Positions 1-7,758 of a stretch of 14,884 nt of DNA are shown here, one piece after another (the first letter of the stretch is position 1; each line of letters begins with the position of its first letter). The stretch covers positions 1-14,884 of the forward strand of contig DATKZB010000176.1 in NCBI GenBank assembly GCA_035528235.1, read 5' to 3'. The DNA is from DATKZB01 sp035528235. GTDB taxonomy: Bacteria; Planctomycetota; Phycisphaerae; FEN-1346. The notes under the pieces were generated by a model that was given only the letters and a program-made list of their open reading frames with translations, did not search any database and was not told where the DNA came from. The translations under genes were made by a program, and so were the position numbers.

Positions 1-3000
1 CACCGTGCCGCGCAGGTACGTCCTGCGGCCGCCCCACGGGCCATTGACGATCTCGAGGGTCTCCAGACCCCCCAGCCCGGCGTTGCCGGTGACGTTGCGG
101 ATGTAGGTGCGGTCGCCGTCCTGGACGCCGACCATGCCGCCGCTGTCGTCGACCTTGAGGTCGACTTCGAGGATGTTGTCGCGTTGCAGGAGCAGTTTGG
201 CCCCTGGGGCGATGTGGACGTCGGTAAAGCGGGCCGTGGAACGCCACTCCGCCCCGCCGTCGCCGCCGCCGAGGTTCCAGGCCAGCAGGCGGCCGTCCCA
301 CTCGCGGACCTGCATCTCGTCGTTCAGGATGTTGACCCGGCCGTTGAACACGTTGGTGTTGGTGTCGGGGTCGTTGACGCGGTAGGTGCCGAGGTTCAGA
401 CGGGCCATGCCGCTGAGGTTGATGGTGGTGCCGTCGCCCCAGCCGGCCTCACCCCACAGGTCCCCGCCCCCGCCGCTGCCGCTACGGATGTCCATTCTGC
501 TGTCGCCGGTGTTCGGGTTGGTGTTGACGGGCCCCTGGACCATGTTGATGATGCCGTCGCCCGGATCCACCTGGAGGTGCTGCGGCTCGCCGTTGATCTG
601 CCAAAGGCCCACGTCGACCCCGCCCCGCTCGTTGAGGATGTTGACCGTGCAGCCGTTCAGGTCGAAGCCGGGTCCTATCGTGAGGATTTCACGGATGTTC
701 CAGTCGATGGCGACGTTGGTGAGTTTCCCCGTGAAGAACGTGCGGCCGGTGTACCACCACTCGTTGCCGGGATCCTCGCCGCTGTAGTGGTCGAACTTCA
801 GGCGTTCGATGTCGCCGTCGGCGTCGCCGCTGATGTTGTGCAGCCGGGCCCGCCACCAGTCGTTGCGGAAGATGCGGAAGGTGTCGGTCGGGTCGCCATT
901 CAGCGTGAAGTCGGCGACGTTGAAGGTGTTGTCCCCGGATTCCAGGACGGGGAAGTTGTCGGGCGTCAGGTGGAAGCCGCCGCCCGTCTCGTCGGTGAAA
1001 TACACGGTGCCCTGGTTCGACGTGTCGGGGCCCAACCAGTCATCGCGGCCGGCCTGCCACCAGGAGAAGCCGTTGACCGGGCTCATCTTGGCGCCGATCT
1101 TGAAGGTCGGGCCGGCAAACGCCGCGTCGGGCCCGCCGGCGCCGTCGGAGACGCGGACGGTCATGTCCTGGGCGCCGCCAATACCGGTAGGATTCTCGTC
1201 CCCGATGCGGATCTCGCCGGCCATGACGGGCAGGAACTCGATCGGCGTGGGGAAGTCCTCGTCGTAGAAGCGCCACGTCCCGGCATCGTCAACCGCCCTG
1301 CCGGTCCGCCACTCGATGTACGAGTCGCCCTGGCCGGGCAGGCCGGGCACGGCCACGAAATCGATGCGGCCGTTGTCGGTCATGGCAAAGCCCGGCCTCG
1401 GACGGAACGTGCCGCCGGTCAGGATGGTCAGCGTGGCCAACTTCGACGAGTCGGTCCCGCCGATCGTGCCGCGCAGGTCGATGTCGCCGCCCCAGCCGCC
1501 CAGCGCGGGCGTCCAGCCGACCCGGACCTCGCCGTCGCCGGTGATGTCCTGGAAGGTCCACTCGTCGCCCCAGCGGCGCATGTACGAGAGGCCGTCGAGT
1601 TCGACCGAGAGGCGAAGTTCCTCGCGGTTGGTGTCCCAATTCTGGACGACGACCTCGGCCCCGTCCATGAGTTTGATGTTGTCGTAGAAGTACCGGTTCC
1701 GGGTGCCGCCGGCGTCGCGCTCGTCGTCCGCCCGGAACCTGGCGGTGCCGGTGCCGTCACCCGTAAAGATGATGGGCGTCAGGATGTGCGTGCCGTCGAT
1801 GCCGTCGGGGTTCATGCGGTACGTGACGGAGATCAGCGAGCCGCCGTCGTCCACGTAGATGCCGTCGGAGGCCAGCGGATTGATGCCCTCGCCGATGCGC
1901 GTGTCGTGGGCCTGGTACGACCGCTGGAGTTCGTACTGCTCGCTGACCTCCAGCGTGGTGCCGGTCCGGACGTTGATGCGCTCGAAGTTGTAGATGCTGA
2001 CGTCGCCTTCCTCGCCGCCCTCATGGCTGCCGAGGTCCAGGGTCCCGGCCTCGATGCTCACGGTGTCGGCCGTGTGCACGTTGCCCCAGAAGCGGACGAT
2101 GCCGTTGTTGACGCGCGGAAGCAGCGTCATGCCGGCCTCTTCCCACTCGTTGCCGGCGTACAGGAGGGGCGTGGTGCCCGGCGGGTCGTTAATCTGGATG
2201 TCGAACCCCGCCAGGGGCATGTCGAGTTTGTAGATGCGGAACTCGCGGTTCGTGCCGTTGCCTTCGCGGGCGGCCGGACCGGAGATGATGATCGGTGCGT
2301 CCGGGTTATCCGGGTCCACGACGCCGTTGATGGCCGCCTGACCCCAGTTATCGCAGTAGATGCGGGCCCATTCCCAGGTGTGCGTGCCGTACAGCCGCTG
2401 CCCGGTGCCCAGGTACAGGCCCTGGTTCATGCGACCGTCGTCGTTCGGCCAGCGGCCGTAGGCCACGCTCATGGCCACGTCGGTGGGCAGGCCCTCGTCG
2501 GTCCAGCCCATCTGGTTCTTGCCGACGATGACGGTGGAGCCGTGGTTCCAGGTGACGCCGACCGAGGAGTTGGTGTCGTTGCCGCCGTGGCCGACCTGCA
2601 AGGCACCGCCGCGGAGGATCTCAACCGCGCCGGTGGTCGCCTGCGGGACGTTCCATGCCACGGCCTGGTCGCCGATGTACAGCGTGGCGCCCGCTTCGAC
2701 CGAGTCACCGCCGTAGCGGACGGTACCGTAACGGGCTTCCATGGTCATGCCGGCCGTCAGGGCGTTCGTGCCGCCGAGCGTGAGGATGGTCTGCCCGGTC
2801 GTGCCGGGGTCGACCTGCGTGGCCATGATGCCTTCACGGACGAAGTCGGTGGCCGTCGAGGCCGGCGCGAGCCAGCCGTTCTTGATGGAGAAGTTGCCGA
2901 TGTTCGTAATGTCGACCGTGCCGGTGGCGTCGACCGTCGCGCCGACAAAGGCAAGCGGCCCGTTCATGCGGACCTCGAAGCCGCTGGCGCCGGCCGCCTC

Positions 3001-5316
3001 GGCCAGCGTGCCGGTGAAGTCGTACGACATCGTCCGGAACATATCCATCGTGCCGCTGTCGACGGGCTTGGCCCAGTCGCCCACGCCCGGCCCGGCGTCG
3101 GTCCGGCCGGTGATCGACCACAGGAAGCCCACGCCGCCGGCCCACACGCCGCCGGCGCCGCCGGTGCCGTTGCCGACGCGGAGTTCGAAGTCGTGCCAGC
3201 CGTCGCCCATGGCGCCCATGCCCAAGGCCAGGATGTTCGTCTGGGTCACAGTGCTCCAGTTGGTGTCGTTCAGCAGGACGTTGCCGTCGATCTTGAGCCA
3301 CGCGTTGTCGTCGATGTTCTCGCCGAACGAGACGGCCCCATCGGCGTCGTAGAACTGGCCGGTGTAGACCCACGTCTCCTGGTCGCCCCAGGGCGGCGTG
3401 GCGTTGGTCTGGGCCGCGCGGACGTCCAGTGTCGTCGCGCCGCCCGGGTTGGCGTCGGTCCTGTTGAAGCCCCCCGCCAGGCGGCCTTCGAGGAGGCCGG
3501 CCCCCAGGTGCGACATGGCATAGCGGGTATCGAACGCCACGCCCTTGTACACGGTGCTGGCGCCGTCGTCGCCCAGGTTGGTAATGGCGCTGCCCAGGTC
3601 CGTGACGCCGCGGTACACCAGGCCCGTGGCCAGGTCGCCGCGCGCCGGATCGGCGCCGGCGGTGTAGGCGATGATGGCGTTGCCGTCGAGGGTGACGTTC
3701 GGCGCCCCGGTGACGTCGTAGACGGCGTTCGTCAGGTCGCCGCCCAGGATGCCGGTGGCCTGCACGGTCGTCGAGCCGGGCATCGTCGGCGTGACCGCAT
3801 CCATATTAAGGTGGGCGTTGGGCTGAATGACGACCGTGTTGCCCGCGCCCATGCCGGCCGCGTTGGTCACGTTGACCTGGGCCGAGTTGGTGTCGTTGAC
3901 GGCGCCCTCGAGCGTAATGGCGCCCAGATTGGCGACCGAGCCGGAGACTTCGTGCCTGCCGTTGGCGAACGTGAGGCCGCCGCCGCCCGAACTCGTCCCG
4001 GCCAGGTTCGTGCCGTAGCCGTCGCTGCGGGTAATCGTGAGGGTGCCCAGCGACACGCCCACGTCGCCCGTCATCGTGACGACAGCGTCGGTCGCCGTGC
4101 CGCCGCCGTGCTGGCCGACCTGGAGTTGGCCGTCGGCCTGGACGTCGAGGTCGCCGGCGATGGAGACGTTGCCGCCCTTGCTCGAGACGGCCATGTCGCC
4201 GCCGGTCAGGCGCACCGTGGCGCCGCCCAGCGGGTCGTTGCCGCCGTCTTCGCCCACGCCGACGATGCGGCCGCCCTGGACGTCGATGGTGACGTCGTTG
4301 AAGTTATTGGGCAGGGCCGTCTGGTCGGCGATGAGGTCGGCCGCGCCGCTCTTGGTGAGCGTGACGGGGATGTCGTTATCGTCCAGCTGGCCGCTGGTCT
4401 TGACGGTCACGTCGGCGTTGGCGATGCCCACGTTGCCGGCCGTGCCGTCAACGGTGGTCGAGTCGAACGTCAGGCTGGTGCCGGCCGGGCCGGTAACCGC
4501 CAGTGTGGTGCCGGCGACGCTGCCCACCAGCGAGAGTTGCCCGAGATCCGTACTGCTGCTTGTTTCGAGCGTGGAACTGGCGGTCACGATAAGGTCGTTA
4601 TTCAAGGCCGAGGCGAGGATGCCGCCGGTGAAGAAGTTGACGGCCGCCAGCGGATCGTTCACGTCATCGATGTACTCGTAGGCGCCGCCGGTGCCGCCGT
4701 CCCACTGCACCCTGCCCCAGTCGCCGCCGCCGCCCTCGGCGAAGCCGAAGCGGAACGGATAGTATAGGCCGCCAATCAGGACACGCTGGCCGCTCGACCA
4801 GCTGTTGTTCGTCGTGCCGATGGTGTCGATGGTCTCGTCGAATCCGTCGAAACCGGTGTCGATCTGGAGCCGGCCCTCGTCGTCGCTCCCGAAGTTAAAG
4901 CGGTAGGTGCCGGTCGTAGGGATGAAGAGAGAGCCGCGCCAGGTCATCGTGTAGCCATCGAGGCCGGGTTCGTCGTTGATGACAAGGTCCTGGATGCTCT
5001 CGTTGGGTATGGCGGTCTCGAGTTCGGCCCACCGCGAGTACGGGAACGCCCCGCCGTCGTAGTCGTCGTAGCGGTTGCGCAGGAGGCCGGGGGTGGCGGA
5101 CGGCGTCCAGGTCGGCACGACCTTGAGCACGCCGCCGCCCAGGGTCACCGGGGCGTCGCCGAAGGCGCCGATGGCGCCATTGGTGTGGATTTCAAGGATG
5201 CCGCCGCCGTTGACCACCATGCTGCTGGTGGGGTCCACGTAGTTGGGCGTGGCAGCGGCCTTGTTCGAGAGTGCCAGCGTGCCGCCCGCGACCGTGCCGA
5301 CGACCTTAAGAACCAA
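1..5316 (-). CDS. Giant PA14-containing repetitive surface/exported protein, partial
   Basis: An uninterrupted minus-strand frame of about 1,772 codons runs off the left edge, so the C-terminus is not seen. Residues are counted from the TTG at 5316. Residues ~10-70 (TLALSN, then MVVNGGGILEI) look like an autotransporter-associated beta-strand repeat. A PA14-type domain spans ~77-208 (YTMTWRGSLFIP, TGTYRFNFGSDDEG, then VQWDGG). A second PA14-like module lies at ~649-733 (WVYTGQFYDADGA, WLKIDG, GFLWS). The rest is Gly/Asn/Asp/Thr-rich and repetitive, as expected of a beta-solenoid. PA14 domains usually bind carbohydrate, so a cell-surface or extracellular role is inferred. The start is uncertain: the frame is open to a TGA at 5392-5394, but the only start codons are TTG 5316, GTG 5238 and ATG 5220, none with a clear Shine-Dalgarno, and no signal peptide is visible in any frame. 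The 5' end may be damaged or missing. Confidence 0.8.
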   Translation of the reverse strand, partial: MVLKVVGTVAGGTLALSNKAAATPNYVDPTSSMVVNGGGILEIHTNGAIGAFGDAPVTLGGGVLKVVPTWTPSATPGLLRNRYDDYDGGAFPYSRWAELETAIPNESIQDLVINDEPGLDGYTMTWRGSLFIPTTGTYRFNFGSDDEGRLQIDTGFDGFDETIDTIGTTNNSWSSGQRVLIGGLYYPFRFGFAEGGGGDWGRVQWDGGTGGAYEYIDDVNDPLAAVNFFTGGILASALNNDLIVTASSTLETSSSTDLGQLSLVGSVAGTTLAVTGPAGTSLTFDSTTVDGTAGNVGIANADVTVKTSGQLDDNDIPVTLTKSGAADLIADQTALPNNFNDVTIDVQGGRIVGVGEDGGNDPLGGATVRLTGGDMAVSSKGGNVSIAGDLDVQADGQLQVGQHGGGTATDAVVTMTGDVGVSLGTLTITRSDGYGTNLAGTSSGGGGLTFANGRHEVSGSVANLGAITLEGAVNDTNSAQVNVTNAAGMGAGNTVVIQPNAHLNMDAVTPTMPGSTTVQATGILGGDLTNAVYDVTGAPNVTLDGNAIIAYTAGADPARGDLATGLVYRGVTDLGSAITNLGDDGASTVYKGVAFDTRYAMSHLGAGLLEGRLAGGFNRTDANPGGATTLDVRAAQTNATPPWGDQETWVYTGQFYDADGAVSFGENIDDNAWLKIDGNVLLNDTNWSTVTQTNILALGMGAMGDGWHDFELRVGNGTGGAGGVWAGGVGFLWSITGRTDAGPGVGDWAKPVDSGTMDMFRTMSYDFTGTLAEAAGASGFEVRMNGPLAFVGATVDATGTVDITNIGNFSIKNGWLAPASTATDFVREGIMATQVDPGTTGQTILTLGGTNALTAGMTMEARYGTVRYGGDSVEAGATLYIGDQAVAWNVPQATTGAVEILRGGALQVGHGGNDTNSSVGVTWNHGSTVIVGKNQMGWTDEGLPTDVAMSVAYGRWPNDDGRMNQGLYLGTGQRLYGTHTWEWARIYCDNWGQAAINGVVDPDNPDAPIIISGPAAREGNGTNREFRIYKLDMPLAGFDIQINDPPGTTPLLYAGNEWEEAGMTLLPRVNNGIVRFWGNVHTADTVSIEAGTLDLGSHEGGEEGDVSIYNFERINVRTGTTLEVSEQYELQRSYQAHDTRIGEGINPLASDGIYVDDGGSLISVTYRMNPDGIDGTHILTPIIFTGDGTGTARFRADDERDAGGTRNRYFYDNIKLMDGAEVVVQNWDTNREELRLSVELDGLSYMRRWGDEWTFQDITGDGEVRVGWTPALGGWGGDIDLRGTIGGTDSSKLATLTILTGGTFRPRPGFAMTDNGRIDFVAVPGLPGQGDSYIEWRTGRAVDDAGTWRFYDEDFPTPIEFLPVMAGEIRIGDENPTGIGGAQDMTVRVSDGAGGPDAAFAGPTFKIGAKMSPVNGFSWWQAGRDDWLGPDTSNQGTVYFTDETGGGFHLTPDNFPVLESGDNTFNVADFTLNGDPTDTFRIFRNDWWRARLHNISGDADGDIERLKFDHYSGEDPGNEWWYTGRTFFTGKLTNVAIDWNIREILTIGPGFDLNGCTVNILNERGGVDVGLWQINGEPQHLQVDPGDGIINMVQGPVNTNPNTGDSRMDIRSGSGGGGDLWGEAGWGDGTTINLSGMARLNLGTYRVNDPDTNTNVFNGRVNILNDEMQVREWDGRLLAWNLGGGDGGAEWRSTARFTDVHIAPGAKLLLQRDNILEVDLKVDDSGGMVGVQDGDRTYIRNVTGNAGLGGLETLEIVNGPWGGRRTYLRGTV

Positions 5317-5489
5317 CTGCGTGCCCGCAGCCCCACGGCTGACGGGTTGCAGCGTCGTTGACCAGGAAGCGATCGTTCGTCTGATGTGCGCTCAAGCCTT
5401 CTCCTGCATGCTGAACTTACGGGGCAACCGCATGAAATGTCATCTGCACTTGCGCTGTTCACCCCTTTTGCCGTCAGAAACGCTGCTCA

Positions 5490-5517
5490 AATATAGCCTA
5501 TGTTTGGCCAAAGTCAA
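5490..5517 (-). promoter_or_regulatory. Sigma70-type promoter reading toward the giant surface gene
   Basis: On the minus strand, TTGACT (5512-5517) and TATATT (5490-5495) are separated by 16 bp, inside a patch that is clearly AT-rich for this GC-rich window. It would start transcription near 5483, about 170 nt before the first usable start codon of the giant gene. It is the best-looking promoter in the window by consensus match. Confidence 0.6.
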
Positions 5518-5667
5518 ATTGGAGAGGGATTTTTTCCTCGTTCCGGCCCGAAAATATTCCTTTCTCAGTCTCCACATCTTGCGCATCTTCCCCCCGAGCC
5601 GTGCGGCCGATAACCCTCTCGTGGGCCCCTTCGCGGCGCGCACCCACCCCGCTGAGGGCCTCGAAAC

Positions 5668-5683
5668 GGGGGTCCGGACCCCC
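5668..5683. terminator. GC palindrome downstream of rsmE, possible terminator
   Basis: GGGGGTCCGGACCCCC is a perfect 16-bp palindrome that can fold as a 6-bp stem with a CCGG loop. It lies 27 nt after the rsmE stop, in the direction of rsmE transcription, and is followed only by GTTT, so a U-tract is essentially lacking. Its function as a terminator is an inference from position. Confidence 0.35.
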
Positions 5684-5710
5684 CCCGCCGGGACGCCCGG
5701 GGCCGGCCAA

Positions 5711-6469
5711 TCAGCGACCGTATGCCCTGACAGCGGCCACCAGGGCGATGGCGGCGGTCTCGACACGTAGCGTGGTCTGGCCCAGACGCGCCGGCTCAAG
5801 CCCCGCCGCCTGCATGGCCAGACGCTCGGACTCGGTCAGACCGCCCTCCGGGCCGACCACCACGTGCAACGCCTCGGCCCCGGCGTGGCGGTCCAGGACA
5901 TCGCGAACGGCCGCGGCCGCGTCGGCCAGGTCGCCGTACAGGCCCGGGCCGACCTCGGCCAGGAATGCGTCGAGCGGCCGCGCGTCCTCGACCACCGGCA
6001 GGAAGGCGGTCCGCGCCTGCTTGGCGGCGGCGATGCAGTGCCCCAGCCACCGCTGACGCTTCGCCGGCGACAACGCCTCGGCCCCGGCCACGCTCCGCGC
6101 GAACCGCACCGGCCCCAGCGACTCGACGCCCAGTTCCGTCGCCTTCTCCAGCAGCCAGTCCAGTCGCCGGCCCTTCGGCACGGCGAACGCCAGGTGGATG
6201 CGCGGCCGCGGCGGTGCCGACGGCGCGAGCGCCTCCTCGATGCCCACCACGACCTCGCGCCGCGTGATGCCGACGAGGCGTCCGGCGGCCAGTCCGCCGC
6301 GACCGTCGAACACCTCGACGGCGTCGCCCGCCTTCAGCCGCAGGACGTGCGCGGCATGGTGCGCCTCGGTCGGCGGCAGCGCGAGGTGCCGGCCGGCGAC
6401 CAAGGCGGCGCCGGCGATGGCGCCGTCGGGCGGAACGAAGAATCGGGGCGCGGGTGCGGTATCGGGCAT
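5711..6469 (-). CDS. rsmE: 16S rRNA (uracil-1498-N3)-methyltransferase RsmE
   Basis: This 252-residue protein has the usual RsmE length. RsmE methylates N3 of U1498 in 16S rRNA of the 30S subunit, using S-adenosylmethionine. The N-terminal PUA-like part (about 1-85) contains HVLRLKAGD at 41-49. The SPOUT domain with its C-terminal trefoil knot follows: VPKGRRLDWLLEKATELGV at 97-115, CIAAAKQAR near 145-153, the SAM-site loop VVGPEGGLTESE around 204-215, and LGQTTLRVETAAIALVAAV at 229-247. These are the standard family motifs in order. ATG at 6469 is supported by GGAG (6477-6480) with 7-nt spacing. The gene lies 102 bp downstream of the secreted-protein gene on the same strand, so read-through from it is possible; I see no clear promoter of its own. 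The role is housekeeping and unrelated to its neighbours. Confidence 0.96.
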   Translation of the reverse strand: MPDTAPAPRFFVPPDGAIAGAALVAGRHLALPPTEAHHAAHVLRLKAGDAVEVFDGRGGLAAGRLVGITRREVVVGIEEALAPSAPPRPRIHLAFAVPKGRRLDWLLEKATELGVESLGPVRFARSVAGAEALSPAKRQRWLGHCIAAAKQARTAFLPVVEDARPLDAFLAEVGPGLYGDLADAAAAVRDVLDRHAGAEALHVVVGPEGGLTESERLAMQAAGLEPARLGQTTLRVETAAIALVAAVRAYGR

Positions 6470-6571
6470 GTCAGGTCTCCGGCCGTCTTCCCGGGCAAGC
6501 GTAGCATGCGGACCGTCCGCCGGAAAGACTTTTGGCGGCGAGGGGGGAGAGGCAAGGGGGGAGGCGCCGCG

Positions 6572-7396
6572 TCAGCCGTCGGTCGCTCGCGCGGGTTGGG
6601 GGACGGGCGGCTGGAAGACGCGGACCGTCGCGGCCGGCGCCCGGTTCGGCAGGTACGGCACGCTCGCGCGGACCAGTGTGCCCGCGTTGGGGCCGCGGAT
6701 GACGTAGCCCTCGACCCAGACATAGTTGTCGAGGCCGCGGGCGTAGAGTTCGGCCGTGTACATGTCGTACTGAGGACCTCGCCACCACTCGGGCCATTGC
6801 CAGCCCCCGAAGAAGGCGTCGGGCCAGAAGCGGGCCGAGGCCTGGGGCGGCCCGAGTCCGTCGGCCGTCGCGATGGGCTCCGGCAGGGCGGCACCGTCGC
6901 GCAGGGCCCGGGCCAACCGCTTGGCCTGGTCGGCCAGACGCACCGCCTGGCCGGACAGGGCGTCGTTCTCGCCCTGGAGGCGCTCGAGGAAACCCTTGAG
7001 AACCGTCTGCTGCCAGGCGAAGTCCGCGGCCGGCGAGCGGCGCCGGTCTCTCGTGCTCGCCCACAGGTAGACCGTCCGCGTGCCCACCCCACCGCCGTCA
7101 ATGGCCGGAAAGACGTCGGCGCGTTCTACGCTGACGCACGATCTGGCGGTGAACGTGCGGGCGCCCAGGAAGAGCCGGCGGTCCGAGGCCAGTGTCGGGC
7201 CGAGGTCGGCCGCGAGGTCGTGCCACAGCGCATCGAGGCGCGGCCCGACGGCGGCGGGGGTGGTGCCCAGCATCTGGGTGGCAGGCCCGTCCGCAGACCA
7301 GGCGCCAGCCAGGGCGGTGGACGCCAATAGGACGCCAAGCCCGGCCGCGCAGAATATCCGCGCCGTGAGCGTGGGGACTCGTCGACTGAACGGCAA
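6572..7396 (-). CDS. Secreted protein of unknown function
   Basis: A 274-residue protein I do not recognise. It begins with a clear Sec signal peptide: a basic n-region (residues 1-13), a hydrophobic stretch IFCAAGLGVLLASTALA (14-30), and likely cleavage after ALA at 30. The mature part has a Cys at 87, a helical segment at about 128-166 that could form a coiled coil (WQQTVLKGFLERLQ, then a Leu/Arg/Ala-rich run), and an aromatic-rich stretch at ~190-230 (FWPDAFFGGWQWPEWWRG, DNYVWVEGYV) that could be a small beta domain. The Pro-rich C-terminus is probably disordered. The start is TTG at 7394-7396, chosen because AGGGAG (7403-7408) lies 6 nt upstream and the signal peptide follows at once; there is no early ATG. 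A promoter candidate sits at 7506-7534. Periplasmic or surface location is inferred. Confidence 0.8.
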   Translation of the reverse strand: MPFSRRVPTLTARIFCAAGLGVLLASTALAGAWSADGPATQMLGTTPAAVGPRLDALWHDLAADLGPTLASDRRLFLGARTFTARSCVSVERADVFPAIDGGGVGTRTVYLWASTRDRRRSPAADFAWQQTVLKGFLERLQGENDALSGQAVRLADQAKRLARALRDGAALPEPIATADGLGPPQASARFWPDAFFGGWQWPEWWRGPQYDMYTAELYARGLDNYVWVEGYVIRGPNAGTLVRASVPYLPNRAPAATVRVFQPPVPQPARATDG

Positions 7397-7402
7397 GGAA
7401 GG

Positions 7403-7408
7403 CTCCCT
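7403..7408 (-). promoter_or_regulatory. Ribosome binding site supporting a TTG start
   Basis: Minus-strand AGGGAG is 6 nt before the TTG at 7394-7396. It decides the start of the secreted-protein gene, which has no ATG or GTG near the signal peptide. Confidence 0.6.
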
Positions 7409-7505
7409 GAAGGCTACCCCTCTTGGAAGGCTATGCGTTGCTGCGTGCTGCAGGTCTTCTCAGGTCGGCCAACGGACGGCTGGAGGCCACCATCCCCTGC
7501 CACAT

Positions 7506-7534
7506 AGTATACGCACGGCGGGCGTTCGTGACGA
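7506..7534 (-). promoter_or_regulatory. Promoter candidate for the secreted-protein gene
   Basis: On the minus strand, TCGTCA (7529-7534, 4 of 6 consensus) and TATACT (7506-7511) are separated by 17 bp. The predicted 5' untranslated region is about 100 nt. The -10 is identical to that of the TolC gene promoter. Confidence 0.45.
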
Positions 7535-7644
7535 AACAATCTTTTTCGGCCGGGAAGATTTTGCAGGCCGGGACTTTCTGCGACAGGAAAGCGTTGGCCC
7601 GCGCCTCGGCCTGTGCGGTCCGACACAAGTGTTGTTGAGGCGGT

Positions 7645-7672
7645 GCGCGGCGGGTCCCCGTACCCGCCGCGC
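7645..7672. repeat. Palindrome A1 (C-type core) of paired repeat unit A
   Basis: The stem arm GCGCGGCGGGT (7645-7655) pairs perfectly with ACCCGCCGCGC (7662-7672) around the 6-nt loop CCCCGT. All 28 nt are the exact reverse complement of palindrome B2 at 9711-9738. It lies downstream of the TolC gene, with no T-tract on either side. Confidence 0.85.
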
Positions 7673-7694
7673 TCGCCGTAAGATGCCGGGTTGA

Positions 7695-7720
7695 CGCGGT
7701 GGGTCCGGGGACCCACCGCG
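7695..7720. repeat. Palindrome A2 (T-type core) of paired repeat unit A
   Basis: The stem arm CGCGGTGGGT (7695-7704) pairs perfectly with ACCCACCGCG (7711-7720) around the loop CCGGGG. The loop is close to the complement of the A1 loop, so A1 and A2 are inverted with respect to each other. The reverse complement of the 28 nt at 7694-7721 differs from B1 at only two positions. It may also help end TolC transcription, but has no U-tract. Confidence 0.85.
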
Positions 7721-7758
7721 CCCAGGTGGTGGTGTGCGTACGCAATCTTGAAATGCGC

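Larger units (their letters stand above)
5317..5710. other. Leader/intergenic region between rsmE and the giant surface gene
   Basis: This stretch holds an AT-rich promoter patch (about 5480-5580), a run of 8 C at 5679-5686 and a GC-rich palindrome at 5668-5683. Downstream of the promoter all three minus frames are short or lack a hydrophobic leader. One frame gives only a 13-codon reading (MRLPRKFSMQEKA, then TGA at 5392-5394). I see no convincing gene here. Confidence 0.6.
7397..7758. other. Intergenic region between the TolC and secreted-protein genes
   Basis: This 362-bp gap contains the promoter and ribosome binding site of the secreted-protein gene (7403-7534) and a pair of strong palindromes (7645-7672 and 7695-7720) close to the 3' end of the TolC gene. 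The stretch 7540-7640 shows nothing I can name. No convincing small gene is visible. Confidence 0.6.

Noticed and set aside
184..4767. A 1,527-codon plus-strand open frame opposite the giant surface gene
   Set aside because: It uses the complementary codon register of the real gene. In GC-rich DNA, with GC-rich third positions, the antisense frame stays open. Its translation is Val/Ala/Arg/Asp/His-rich with no recognisable domain, while the minus strand gives PA14 domains.
5145..5462. A 105-codon minus-strand frame with a GTG start that overlaps the 5' end of the giant gene
   Set aside because: It is Arg/Ser-rich with no hydrophobic leader, and its purine-rich sequence abuts the start codon directly. 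Its latter half is a shifted reading of the real beta-repeat frame.
6535..6565. Two copies of AGGGGGGAG between rsmE and the secreted-protein gene
   Set aside because: It is a short purine run in a GC-rich gap and gives no clear regulatory or repeat structure.
5864..7330. A 488-codon plus-strand frame across rsmE and the secreted-protein gene
   Set aside because: It spans two well-supported minus-strand genes and the gap between them, has Arg/Gly/Ala-rich composition and no motif.
7645..7720. Palindrome couple considered as a CRISPR fragment
   Set aside because: There are only two palindromes per site, they are inverted with respect to each other instead of directly repeated, and there are no spacers of constant length with unique sequence in a longer array.
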